NCBI GenBank assembly: GCA_963835955.1
Contig: CAWIHZ010000012.1
Span: 62,001-126,000 of the forward strand
Reading direction: 5' to 3'
From: Roseiarcus sp963835955
GTDB lineage: Bacteria > Pseudomonadota > Alphaproteobacteria > Rhizobiales > Beijerinckiaceae
Length of the DNA: 64,000 nt
Shown here: in pieces, positions 43,223-52,092 of the stretch
How positions within the stretch are numbered: the stretch's first letter is position 1
How the letters are laid out: each line of letters begins with the position of its first letter
Made by a program: the position numbers and the translations under genes
Notes under the pieces: model-generated
The model's database searches: none
The model's input: the letters and a program-made list of their open reading frames with translations, nothing else
What the model was told of the DNA's origin: nothing

Positions 43223-44425
43223 TTACCGCAATTCGGCGGTGAAGCGCTGGATTTTCTTGCATGCGTCTTCAAGCAGCTGGAGCGAAGTCGCGTAGGAGAC
43301 GCGAAAGTTCGGGCCCTGGCCGAAGGCGCTGCCGTGCACGACCGCGACGCCCTCCCGCTCCAGGAGTTCGGTGACGAAATCTTCATCGCTCCCGATCACC
43401 TTGCCCGATGGGGCCTTTTTTCCGATCGCTCCGGCGCACGACGGGTAGACGTAGAACGCGCCTTCCGGCTTCGGGCACTTCAGGTGTTGGGCCTGACCGA
43501 GCATCGAAACGACGAGATCGCGCCGTTCCTCGAACGCCTTGCGCCGCTCGGGGATGAAGTCCTGCGGACCGTTCAGCGCTTCGACCGAAGCCCATTGCGC
43601 GATGGTGCAGGCGCCCGAGGTCTGCTGGCCCTGGACCATGTCCATCGCCTTGATGAGTTCGGCCGGGCCGGCCGCGTAGCCGATCCGCCAGCCGGTCATG
43701 GCGTAGGACTTGGAGACGCCGTTCATCGTCAGCGTTCGGGCTTTGAGCCCGGGCTCGATCTGCGCCGGCGTCGTGAAAACGAACTCGCCGTAGACGAGGT
43801 GCTCGTAAATGTCGTCGGTCAGCACCCACACATGCGGATGGCGCATCAGCACCTCAGTCAGCGCCTTCAGCTCGTCGCGCGTATAGGCCGCGCCGGACGG
43901 GTTCGAGGGCGAATTGAGCACGACCCACTTGGTGCGCGGGGTGATAGCGCGCTCCAGATCCTCCGGCTGCAGCTTGAACGCCTTTTCGATCGTCGTCGGC
44001 ACGATCACCGGCTCGCCGCGGTTGATGAGGACCATCTCCGGATAGCTGACCCAATAGGGCGCCGGGATGATGACCTCGTCGCCCTCGTTCATGGTGACGA
44101 GAAAGGCGTTGTAGAGGATCTGCTTGCCGCCCGTGGCCACAATCGTGTCCGTGGCCTTGTAGTCGAGACCATTCTCGCGCTTGAACTTGGCCGCGACCGC
44201 CTCCCTGAGCGGCGCAATACCGAGCACCGGCGGATACTTGGTTTCACCGCGCCTGATCGCCTCGATCGCCGCCTGTTTGATGTTGTCAGGTGTGTCGAAA
44301 TCGGGCTCGCCCACCGAAAGCGAGATCACCTGTCGACCCGTGGCCCTGAGATCGCGCGCCTTCTGCGTCACCGCGATGGTCGCGGACGGCTTGACGCGAG
44401 AAAGGACGTCGGCGATGAAGGCCAT
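43223..44425 (-). CDS. aatA: Aspartate aminotransferase (class Ib)
   Basis: A 400-aa PLP aminotransferase interconverting aspartate/oxaloacetate and glutamate/2-oxoglutarate. The chosen ATG 44425 (MAFIADVLSRVKPSATIAV) gives the standard subgroup Ib N-terminus; the frame opens earlier. Marks: ISLSVGEPDFDTPDNI near 40, KYPPVLGIAPLREAVA near 72, NSPSNPSGAAYTRDEL near 175, and the PLP lysine in TMNGVSKSYAMTGWRIGYAAGP near 240, with the final Arg in FRVSYATS. Some enzymes of this class also use prephenate. It lies alone between the DUF1036 gene and the kinase cluster. Confidence 0.93.
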   Translation of the reverse strand: MAFIADVLSRVKPSATIAVTQKARDLRATGRQVISLSVGEPDFDTPDNIKQAAIEAIRRGETKYPPVLGIAPLREAVAAKFKRENGLDYKATDTIVATGGKQILYNAFLVTMNEGDEVIIPAPYWVSYPEMVLINRGEPVIVPTTIEKAFKLQPEDLERAITPRTKWVVLNSPSNPSGAAYTRDELKALTEVLMRHPHVWVLTDDIYEHLVYGEFVFTTPAQIEPGLKARTLTMNGVSKSYAMTGWRIGYAAGPAELIKAMDMVQGQQTSGACTIAQWASVEALNGPQDFIPERRKAFEERRDLVVSMLGQAQHLKCPKPEGAFYVYPSCAGAIGKKAPSGKVIGSDEDFVTELLEREGVAVVHGSAFGQGPNFRVSYATSLQLLEDACKKIQRFTAELR

Positions 44426-44579
44426 GGCGGCATATGCCTTTTTCATGCTGGAGAAATTTTCGCGCCGCAGCATAATGTCGCGGCCGCGCGGCGGCAACCC
44501 GATTTAAGCGTCCCGCCGGCGGCCCGTCATGCGCCAAGCGCGAACATGCGGCAATCCTTCCTGGCGCGATGGTCCGGAC

Positions 44580-46304
44580 TCAGAAGGAACCGACGTCAGA
44601 GTCGTTGAGGAAATCGCTGACGGTTCTGACGGAGAGCGCGAACGAGGCCGCCCCGGCGTCGCGATTGCCCACGCTGCGGACGGCGTGAAGACGAGCTCGC
44701 CCGATTTTTGGAATGAGTTTGGCCGTGTCTTCGGCGGCGGACGCCGCCGCTTCGGCGGCGCTGGCCCAACTGGGGGCCAGCGAACGACCGGCCGCGGCCT
44801 CCCTTGAGAGCGTCGCCACGAATGGAGCGAGGGCGTCGAGCAGCGTTTTGTCCCCAATCTTGGCGCCGCCGAGGCGAACGACGGCGCCGAGCGCCGCCTC
44901 GGCGCCCTGGACCAGTCGCCGCGGCGTCACCGCGGCCTCGTCCGAAAGCGCGCCGCTCCAGGCCCGAAGCGCCGCTCCCCAAAGCGCGCCGGAAGCGCCG
45001 CCCGCCCGGTCGGCCCAAGCGTCGGCGGCCCATGCCAGCAATGTTGCGGCGCCCGCCCCGCCCTCCGACGCCCTCGCCGCGGCGTCGGCGGCCGCGGTCG
45101 CGCCGCGGCTCATCGCCTGACCGTGATCGCCGTCGCCGGCAAGCGCGTCGAGCTTTCCGAGATCTTCCTCCGCCGATCGCATCGCATCGGCGATCCGGGC
45201 CAGTGCGGCTGCGATACAGCGGCCTCCTGCTCGGGATGGCGCGTTCGAGCGCGGAATTGGCGCGAGGCTGTCCGTCTCGACGGTCTCGTTCGCCGGCTCG
45301 AACGGACGATCGCGCTCGCGCCGAAAGGCTGGCGCATCGGCTGGGGCGAGCCAGAGCTCCTCCAGACCATGGTCGAGGAATGTCAGAGTCAACGAGCATC
45401 CCGCCATATCGAGGCTGGTGACGAGTTCGCCGACCTCCGGCGCCACGACGGTCAGGCCCGCGCCGGCAAGCGCCTTTTCGACGCCGCCCCATAGCACGAA
45501 CAGTTCCTCCTGCTTGGTGCTGCCGAGCCCGTTGAGGAGGACGGCGACGCGGCCGCATGCGTCCTGCGGCCGTTCCGCGACGAGCCGCTCGACCAACAGC
45601 CGAGCCAAATCCGCAGCCGCGGGAACCGGGAGTTCCGCGACGCCCGGCTCGCCGTGGATTCCGAGGCCGACCGCCATTTTGCCCGAAGGAATCCGAAACA
45701 AAGGCTCGCGCGCGCCGGGCAGAGTGCAGCCGGAAAAGGCGACCCCGAACGAGACCGTTCGCGCATTGGCGAGCCGCGCCAAGCGCTCCACTTCGTCGAT
45801 ATCCATGCCGGCCTCGGCGGCGGCCCCTGCGATCTTGAAGACCGCGATATCGCCGGCGACGCCGCGTCTCAGCTCTTTTGTATTCGCCGGCCCGCTCGCG
45901 ACATCGTCGGTCACGGGCAGTAGGCGAACGTCTACGCCCTCCGCCGCCAGTCTTTCGGCCGCGGCGCCGAAGTGCAGAACGTCGCCGGCGTAATTGCCGA
46001 ATCCGAGCAGAACGCCGCCGCCCCGATGGGCGATCCGGGCGACATTGATGACGCTTCTGGCGGACGGCGAAGCGAAAATGTCGCCGGCGACCGCGCCGTC
46101 GGCGAAGCCGGGCCCGACATAGCCGGCGAAGGCGGGATAATGACCGGAGCCTCCGCCGATGACCACGGCGACCTTGCCGGCGGGCGTTGGCGCAGCGCGA
46201 ACCGCGCCGCCGTTGACATGCCGCACATGCCCCCGGTGAACCGAGCAAAACCCGGCCAACGCGCGCGCCGCGAAAGTCTGAGGCTCATCAACAAGAGAGG
46301 TCAT
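44580..46304 (-). CDS. Dihydroxyacetone/tetrulose kinase, DhaK-DhaL fusion
   Basis: A 574-aa ATP-dependent kinase of the DAK family. The N-terminal DhaK domain has VAVVIGGGSGHYPAF near 45, GVLLGFGNYAGDVLHF near 97, and the substrate-binding histidine in GLGIHGEPG near 217. The C-terminal DhaL domain has LDALAGDGDHGQAM near 395 (metal-binding Asp residues), RAGGASGALWG and GDKTLLDAL. Fused DAK enzymes phosphorylate dihydroxyacetone, and some act on erythrulose. It is the last gene of a long minus-strand run with polyol kinases and a class II aldolase, so dihydroxyacetone or a tetrulose are both plausible substrates. Confidence 0.9.
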   Translation of the reverse strand: MTSLVDEPQTFAARALAGFCSVHRGHVRHVNGGAVRAAPTPAGKVAVVIGGGSGHYPAFAGYVGPGFADGAVAGDIFASPSARSVINVARIAHRGGGVLLGFGNYAGDVLHFGAAAERLAAEGVDVRLLPVTDDVASGPANTKELRRGVAGDIAVFKIAGAAAEAGMDIDEVERLARLANARTVSFGVAFSGCTLPGAREPLFRIPSGKMAVGLGIHGEPGVAELPVPAAADLARLLVERLVAERPQDACGRVAVLLNGLGSTKQEELFVLWGGVEKALAGAGLTVVAPEVGELVTSLDMAGCSLTLTFLDHGLEELWLAPADAPAFRRERDRPFEPANETVETDSLAPIPRSNAPSRAGGRCIAAALARIADAMRSAEEDLGKLDALAGDGDHGQAMSRGATAAADAAARASEGGAGAATLLAWAADAWADRAGGASGALWGAALRAWSGALSDEAAVTPRRLVQGAEAALGAVVRLGGAKIGDKTLLDALAPFVATLSREAAAGRSLAPSWASAAEAAASAAEDTAKLIPKIGRARLHAVRSVGNRDAGAASFALSVRTVSDFLNDSDVGSF

Positions 46305-46312
46305 GATCGCGC

Positions 46313-47149
46313 CTATGTCAGATCGTCGAACACGAAGTCCGGAACCACCCCATGGTCGCCGATTTCGGTCGCGAGTTCGGGTTCGGAGAGCGTCGCGAGA
46401 ATGCCGGTCCGCACGAGCGCGGCCATGGCCCCGAACCGGTGCGCGCCCACGATGTCATGCTCGACGCTGTCGCCCACGCACAGAATGTCGTGCGGATTGG
46501 CGACGCCTGACAGCGAGGCGGCCATCCGGTAGATCTGCTGGAACGGCTTGCCGATCCAAAAAACACTGCCGCCGAGCTCTCGATAAAGATCGGCGATGCT
46601 GCCGGCGCCCGGCGCGACGCCCGTCGCCGTGAGCATCAGCTTGTCCGGGTTGGCGCAGACGCAAGGCGCGCCGCGCGCCGCCGCCGGGGCGAGAATGCGG
46701 CGATAGTCATCCAGCGACAGATGATCGGCCTGACTGCCGCTGATGATCACAAGATCGGCCTGAGCTCCATCGGCCGAGCGAGCGAGGCCGAGCGCCTCGG
46801 CGAAATCGTCGCCGTCATCGCTCGAAATGGTCAGGCAACGCGTTTCCGGGGTGAGGGGCAAAGGCGCCTGCCCGTTCTCCAGGAAGTCTCTTGCAACGTC
46901 GCCGGAGGTTACGAAGCGATCATAGAGCTCCGGTCCAAAGCCGAGAGTCGTCATGCGCTGCGCGTTGGCTTTGCCGCGGCGGCCGGAATTCGACAGAATT
47001 GCAATCTTTGCGCCGCGCGACTTCAGCGCCGCCAGCGCCTCTCGGGCGCCGGGATAGGCGCGATGGCCGTCGTGCAGGACGCCATACTGGTCGAAAAAGA
47101 CCGCTTCGAACGATGCCGCGATCGCGAGGAAACGGGATATGGGCTTCAT
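46313..47149 (-). CDS. HAD superfamily IIA phosphatase
   Basis: A 278-aa sugar-phosphatase-like HAD protein, starting at ATG 47149 which overlaps the kinase stop by four bases. Motif I is AVFFDQYGVLHDG, in which the second aspartate of the usual DxDGxL/V is replaced by Gln-Tyr, as in the TIGR01459 group. Motif II is AILSNSGRR, and the C-terminal motif is ILCVGDSVEHDIVGAHRFG, with GSVFWIGKPFQQIY before it. Related proteins dephosphorylate sugar phosphates or glycolate phosphate. Its place between two kinases suggests it clears phosphorylated intermediates. Confidence 0.85.
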   Translation of the reverse strand: MKPISRFLAIAASFEAVFFDQYGVLHDGHRAYPGAREALAALKSRGAKIAILSNSGRRGKANAQRMTTLGFGPELYDRFVTSGDVARDFLENGQAPLPLTPETRCLTISSDDGDDFAEALGLARSADGAQADLVIISGSQADHLSLDDYRRILAPAAARGAPCVCANPDKLMLTATGVAPGAGSIADLYRELGGSVFWIGKPFQQIYRMAASLSGVANPHDILCVGDSVEHDIVGAHRFGAMAALVRTGILATLSEPELATEIGDHGVVPDFVFDDLT

Positions 47150-48411
47150 GCCGGGACCCGCGCCTGGCGCAGCACGAGACGGGCGACGCCTTCGCAAGCG
47201 TGTTGCGAACGCGCCTGTTTGAACGGCGCCGCCAATTTGCGCTGGCGAATCCGCGCCCAGCCGACATTCTGGGCTCCGCCGCCTACGCTCCGCACCGAAC
47301 GCAGCGCCGGCGCGCCGAGTTCAGCGAGCCTGCGATAGGCCAACGCTTCTATCTCCGCGATCCCTTCGAGGACCGCTTGGAAAAAGGTCGTTTCGTCGCC
47401 TGGGCGGGGATCGAGCCGCGGCGCCAATGTCGGATCGTTGATCGGGAAGCGTTCTCCGGGCGCGATAAGGGGATAGTAGTCGAACCCGGTCGGCCGGTCG
47501 GGCGTCAGAGACGCGGAGAGCGGCGCAAGGCGATCACGGGGGAACAGGCGTTCGATCACTCTTCCTCCGGTGTTGGAAGCGCCGCCCGCAAGCCAGGCGG
47601 CGCCAATGCGATGGCTGTAGATTCCAAACTCCGGCGCGAAGATCGGCCGCTCGCAAAGCAGCTTCACCACCAGGGTCGACCCAAGCGCACTCACGCCGTC
47701 GCCGATCTCCGCGGCGCCCGTCGCCAGGAACGAGGCGCAACCGTCGGTCGTCCCGGCATGAACGATGGCGGAGGCGGGGATTCCGAGCGCGAGCGCCTCG
47801 GGGCCTACCGGCCCGATCGGCGCGCCCGGCTCCAGAACAACCGGCAATTTGCCGATATCGGCGCCGGCGCGTTCGATCCATTCGGGCCAGCGGCGCGCGA
47901 TCGGATCGTATCCGGTTTTCAGCGCGTTGTTCGCGTCGGTGCGGTCGAACCTGCCGCTGAGCTTGCCCGCGATCCAATCGGCCTGATGCAGCATCCGCCG
48001 GACGCCGGGCCGATGCTGCATCATCAGCATGCGCGCCAGCGCCGAGGCGCGCCCGCGCGCGGCGCTGGCGGCAGGCGCGTTCTCGGCGATCGCGCGCATG
48101 ACGTCTTCGTCGTCGCAGGGCTCGTCGTACATCCGCGCCGTACCGACGGGGGCGCCAGCGCCGTCGACCGCGAGCATGGTGCCTGAGGTGCCGTCGACGG
48201 CCAACGCCTGCACGCCGCCGAGGTCGCACGATGCGCGAAGCTCGCCGAGAGCCGCGCTGACGCCCCGCCACCATGTTTCGGGCGCCGCGGGATCGCTCCC
48301 GAGCGCCGCCATGCCGACGGCGCCGGCGCCGACCGCCGTTCCGTCCTCCGCCAGCGCCGCCACGCGGACGCCGGATGTGCCGACGTCGATCCCGATCACG
48401 CGAGCGCGCAT
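47146..48411 (-). CDS. FGGY-family ketose kinase
   Basis: A 421-aa FGGY kinase. Domain I begins VIGIDVGTSGVRVAAL (phosphate loop), with ALAVDGTSGTMLAVD near 70. AGTTDGCASFLATGA near 220 holds the catalytic aspartate, GSTLVVKLL follows, and the adenosine motif RSVGGGAQNVGW is near 390. It is at the short end of the family (D-ribulose/xylulose kinase-like) and shorter than EryA-type kinases. Coupled by TAATG to the upstream aldolase and by ATGA to the HAD gene. With a class II aldolase beside it, a ketose-1-phosphate product is a reasonable guess. Confidence 0.88.
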   Translation of the reverse strand: MRARVIGIDVGTSGVRVAALAEDGTAVGAGAVGMAALGSDPAAPETWWRGVSAALGELRASCDLGGVQALAVDGTSGTMLAVDGAGAPVGTARMYDEPCDDEDVMRAIAENAPAASAARGRASALARMLMMQHRPGVRRMLHQADWIAGKLSGRFDRTDANNALKTGYDPIARRWPEWIERAGADIGKLPVVLEPGAPIGPVGPEALALGIPASAIVHAGTTDGCASFLATGAAEIGDGVSALGSTLVVKLLCERPIFAPEFGIYSHRIGAAWLAGGASNTGGRVIERLFPRDRLAPLSASLTPDRPTGFDYYPLIAPGERFPINDPTLAPRLDPRPGDETTFFQAVLEGIAEIEALAYRRLAELGAPALRSVRSVGGGAQNVGWARIRQRKLAAPFKQARSQHACEGVARLVLRQARVPA

Positions 48412-49472
48412 TACGCGACGCTCGTCTGCTTATTGAGGGACTGGCGATAGGCCTCCGCCTCCCAATTGGCGAGTTCCCCCTCCTCGGCGGCTGTCAGGGT
48501 CCGGATCGAGGCGTTTTCCGGGATGCGCGCCGACACATCGGCCAGGCAGCGCGCAAGAGCGTCGGCGCCCTTCGCCGCCGAACGGTGAAGCGCCACGCCG
48601 GCGCCAGGCAGGACCAGCATCGGCGCAGGCCGATCCCGATTCGATGGGACTTCGAGACGATCGCCGACCACCGCGCATTCGACAATGCCTGGCCCGAGAA
48701 AGACCACGTGATCCGGATAGAGCGATCCGCGTCGGGCGATGGCGAGGCTCGCGGCGTCGAGCGCGACCGCATGCGCGGCGCAATCCGTGGGAAGTCGGTA
48801 GTCGCCGCCCTCGACGATCGCGGCAAGGCGCTCGAGGTCAGCGTCCGGAGCGCGGCGAACGGGGCTGGAAAAGGCGGCTGAGACGCGACGCGTGCGTTCC
48901 GCGACTTCTGCGACCGTTTCGCCGGCCACGACCAGCCCGTGATTGGCCAGGACGAAAACATTGGTCCTGGGAGTCGACCGCTCGGAAATCGCGTGAGCGA
49001 GAGCAAGACCAGGCTTCACATAGGGCACAAAGGCGAATTCGACATCCCGCAGGGGTTCGAGCAGCGCGCGCGCCGAGTTCTCGGCGTCGCTCCGAACGGC
49101 CAGAGCGATGGTGTTCACACAATGGATATGCACGACGATCGTGGACGGAATGACCGCGTGGACGCTCGTCTCGATCGACGGACGCAGGCCGCGCGAACTC
49201 TGCGAAGCGTCAACGAAATCAACCGCGCTCTGGGCGCGCGGATCGCCGTTGGCGAACGCCTGAAGCAGCGGCTCGATCCGGACGGGGGTCATGATATCCT
49301 GGATCAAAGCGTCGGCAAGCCATGTTCCCGACGCCTTAATCCACATGACGTCGTCGCGCTTTATTGACGTATTGCCGCCAGCCGCCTGGGTGCTGAGAGG
49401 ATCGGCGCCGAGCGCGGCCGACAATTCGAGCAACGCGCGATATTCGCCGTCCCCGGCGATAGCGGCCGTCAT
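48411..49472 (-). CDS. Class II aldolase/adducin family protein
   Basis: A 353-aa protein starting at ATG 49472, which overlaps the dehydrogenase stop by four bases. The aldolase core has GGNTSIKRDDVMWIKASGTW (phosphate/substrate loop), the zinc pair in VVHIHCVNTIALA, and the third histidine in VLANHGLVVAGET. These proteins cleave ketose-1-phosphates such as fuculose-1-phosphate or rhamnulose-1-phosphate to dihydroxyacetone phosphate and an aldehyde. The C-terminal 130 residues extend beyond the small fuculose aldolases, as in larger members of the family without the dehydrogenase domain. Substrate unknown. Confidence 0.85.
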   Translation of the reverse strand: MTAAIAGDGEYRALLELSAALGADPLSTQAAGGNTSIKRDDVMWIKASGTWLADALIQDIMTPVRIEPLLQAFANGDPRAQSAVDFVDASQSSRGLRPSIETSVHAVIPSTIVVHIHCVNTIALAVRSDAENSARALLEPLRDVEFAFVPYVKPGLALAHAISERSTPRTNVFVLANHGLVVAGETVAEVAERTRRVSAAFSSPVRRAPDADLERLAAIVEGGDYRLPTDCAAHAVALDAASLAIARRGSLYPDHVVFLGPGIVECAVVGDRLEVPSNRDRPAPMLVLPGAGVALHRSAAKGADALARCLADVSARIPENASIRTLTAAEEGELANWEAEAYRQSLNKQTSVA

Positions 49473-50986
49473 AACGCCAACTCCGGCGCGAGAGCGCCGA
49501 ACCAAGCCGCGAAGGCTTTGCGCTCGGCCTCAGTCAAATGAAGGCCGTGTTTGGTCCGCCGCTCAAGGACGTCTTCGGCGTCCTTTGCCCATTCGTCGGC
49601 GGCGAGAAACCGCGCCTCGCGCTCGTAGAGGCTCCCGCCGAAATGGCGTCCAAGATCGCCGAGCGATTTTGCGCCGTCGAGCACGTGATCGGCCCTTGTG
49701 CCGTAGCGGCGAGCGTAACCCCAGGCGATTTTCTCAGGCAGCCAGGGATGACGGCGGCGAAACTCAGTCAAGAAACGGGAAAAATCCGCCCCCGGCAGGT
49801 CGCCGCCCCGCATCGGCGCGTCCTGCGTCCACGGACCGCGCATTTGCGGAAAAAAGGGCGAGAGCTTCTCCAGCGCGTGCTCGGCGAGCTTGCGATAGGT
49901 AGTGATCTTGCCGCCGAAAATCGACAGCATCGGCGCAGCGTCGGCAGGCGCGTCGATGTCGAACACGTAATCGCGTGTCACCGCGCTCGGATTGGCAGCC
50001 TTGTCGTCATAGAGCGGACGCACGCCGGAGAAGGAATGGATCACGTCTGCGGCGGAGGGCGCATGCACGAAATAGCGATCCACGACCGAAAGTAGGTAGC
50101 TGACTTCGTCGGGGGTGATTTCGACGTCTTCCGCTCGGCCGTCAAAGGGAATGTCCGTCGTGCCGATCAGAGCCAGGTCGCCTTCGTAAGGGTTGACGAA
50201 GATAACGCGCTTGTCGTCGTGCTGCAGCAGATAGGCCTGATCGCCGTGCCAAAACTTGCGGACGATAATGTGGCTGCCCTTGACCAGGCGGACCCGATTT
50301 TCCGTGTTGCGGCCGGCGCGACGGAGGACATCCTCGACCCAGGGACCCGCCGCATTGACCACGATCTTGCCGGTCGCGGTCAACACATCCCCGCTGCGCA
50401 TATCCTCGAATTCGACGCTCCAGGCTGCGCGCCCGCGACGCGCGGAGACCAGGGGCGTCCTGGTCAGAACCAGCCCGCCTCGCTCGCGCACATCGAGCGC
50501 ATTGAGAACGACAAGCCGCGCATCGTCCACCCAACAGTCGGAATACTCGAAAGCGCGCCTGAAATTCTTGCGGATCGGATCGCCTTCGCGGGCGCTCGAA
50601 AGATCCAGGGTCCGGGTCGGCGGCAGCATTTTGCGCCCGCCAAGATGATCGTACAGAAACAGTCCCACCCTGACGATCCAGGCCGGCCGTTGTTCGGGGC
50701 TGTGCGGGAGCACGAAGCGCATCGGCCAGATGATGTGCGGCGCCGCGCGCAGCAGCACCTCGCGTTCGATCAACGCTTCGCGCACCAGGCGAAATTCATA
50801 ATATTCGAGATAGCGCAGTCCGCCGTGGACGAGCTTGCCCGAACGTGAAGACGTGCCCTGCGCGAGATCGTCCTTTTCGCACAGCAGGACCGACAGGCCT
50901 CGGCCGATCGCGTCACGGGCGATTCCGGCGCCATTGATCCCGCCGCCCACCACGATTAGATCGAATTGGCCGAGGTCCCGCATCAT
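49469..50986 (-). CDS. glpD: FAD-dependent polyol-phosphate dehydrogenase (GlpD/EryB-like)
   Basis: A 505-aa member of the glycerol-3-phosphate dehydrogenase family. The FAD motif is LIVVGGGINGAGIARDAIGR (residues 9-28), followed by GTSSRSGKLVHGGLRYLE, the GlpD signature. IVNAAGPWVEDV and FVNPYEGDLALIGTTDIPFDG lie in the middle, and the C-terminal DAO_C domain includes WGYARRYGTRADHVL. It passes electrons to the quinone pool. Since an erythritol-kinase-like gene, rpiB, EryC-like and EryH-like genes are in the same locus, an EryB role (erythritol-4-phosphate to tetrulose phosphate) is as likely as true glycerol-3-phosphate oxidation. Confidence 0.88.
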   Translation of the reverse strand: MMRDLGQFDLIVVGGGINGAGIARDAIGRGLSVLLCEKDDLAQGTSSRSGKLVHGGLRYLEYYEFRLVREALIEREVLLRAAPHIIWPMRFVLPHSPEQRPAWIVRVGLFLYDHLGGRKMLPPTRTLDLSSAREGDPIRKNFRRAFEYSDCWVDDARLVVLNALDVRERGGLVLTRTPLVSARRGRAAWSVEFEDMRSGDVLTATGKIVVNAAGPWVEDVLRRAGRNTENRVRLVKGSHIIVRKFWHGDQAYLLQHDDKRVIFVNPYEGDLALIGTTDIPFDGRAEDVEITPDEVSYLLSVVDRYFVHAPSAADVIHSFSGVRPLYDDKAANPSAVTRDYVFDIDAPADAAPMLSIFGGKITTYRKLAEHALEKLSPFFPQMRGPWTQDAPMRGGDLPGADFSRFLTEFRRRHPWLPEKIAWGYARRYGTRADHVLDGAKSLGDLGRHFGGSLYEREARFLAADEWAKDAEDVLERRTKHGLHLTEAERKAFAAWFGALAPELAL

Positions 50987-51030
50987 TCCAACCCTAGACT
51001 TCCATCAAAAGCGCCGCACAGGAGGGCCGC

Positions 51031-52092
51031 TCAGCAGGGATTGAGGGGGCCTTCGCCGGCAAGGTAGCGGCGAACCTCTTCCGCAGCCGCCGCGGCGGCG
51101 TATTTCACCGTCTTGACCGAGGCGCCCGCGATGTGCGGGGTCAGGGTCACGTTCTCGAGCCGCAGCAATTCGAGATCGGGCGGCGTGGGTTCGACAGCGA
51201 AGGTTTCGATCGCGGCGCCACGCAAATGGCCGCTCTTAAGCGCTTCGGTCAGCGCTTCATAATCCACCATCGGTCCGCGCGCGGTGTTGACGAAATAGGC
51301 CCCGCGCTTCATCGCGCTGAACTGCTCGCGCCCAATGAAGCCGCGCGTCTCGTTGGTCACGCGGGCGTGCAGGGTCACGACATCGCTCTCGCCAAGCAGT
51401 CGGTCGAGCGAGACCTGAACAACTCCGTCCTGCAAATCACGCGCCGAAAGCTGAACGTAAGGATCGCATACGAGAATGCGACAACCGAAAGCCTTCAGTA
51501 TGCGGACCACTTTGGTCCCGACATGGCCGTAGCCGATGACGCCGACGGTCATCTCGGACAGCTCCTCGCCGGCGATATCCGCGCGATAGAGATCGCCGCG
51601 CCACTCCCCACGGCGCAGGCTGTCGTGACCGCAGGTGATGAGCCGGGTCTGCGCCAGGATGGCGCCGATGGTGAATTCGGCCACCGCAGAAGCATTGCGG
51701 CCGGGCGTATTGACGACCCGGATTTGCCGCTCGCGAGCCGCGGCCATGTCGATGTTCACCGGGCCGCCGCGCGAAACGGCGATCAGTTTCAGCTTCGGCA
51801 GTCGAGCGAGGATGCCGGCAGAGAAGGGCGCAAGATGGGTGACGGCGATTTCAGCGCCATCCATGTGGGCGACGACGTCCTCGGCGTCTCCCTGATATTC
51901 TTTCAGTCCCTCCATCCCGGGCACGGCGTAACCATGCTGCATCGGCTCGTCCGGCCACGGCATTTCGAGCGTCCGGATCTCGAGGTCTTCGCCGCATCTC
52001 TCGCGTATCGCCTTCTCGAACATCGACGGCAGCATGAACCGGTCGCCGATAATCGAAATGATAGCCTTCGCGCGTCTCTGATCGGCGCTCAC
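51031..52092 (-). CDS. D-isomer-specific 2-hydroxyacid dehydrogenase
   Basis: A 353-aa NAD(P)-dependent oxidoreductase. The start is GTG 52092, overlapping the kinase stop (GTGA). The NAD motif is MTVGVIGYGHVGTKVV near 185. Catalytic residues are Arg in FVNTARGPMVDYEAL, Glu in FAVEPTPP and His in LTPHIAGAS. Family members reduce glyoxylate, hydroxypyruvate or oxidise 3-phosphoglycerate. Within a polyol cluster it could reduce a glycolate-level or tetronate-level by-product. Substrate unknown. Confidence 0.87.
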   Translation of the reverse strand: MSADQRRAKAIISIIGDRFMLPSMFEKAIRERCGEDLEIRTLEMPWPDEPMQHGYAVPGMEGLKEYQGDAEDVVAHMDGAEIAVTHLAPFSAGILARLPKLKLIAVSRGGPVNIDMAAARERQIRVVNTPGRNASAVAEFTIGAILAQTRLITCGHDSLRRGEWRGDLYRADIAGEELSEMTVGVIGYGHVGTKVVRILKAFGCRILVCDPYVQLSARDLQDGVVQVSLDRLLGESDVVTLHARVTNETRGFIGREQFSAMKRGAYFVNTARGPMVDYEALTEALKSGHLRGAAIETFAVEPTPPDLELLRLENVTLTPHIAGASVKTVKYAAAAAAEEVRRYLAGEGPLNPC

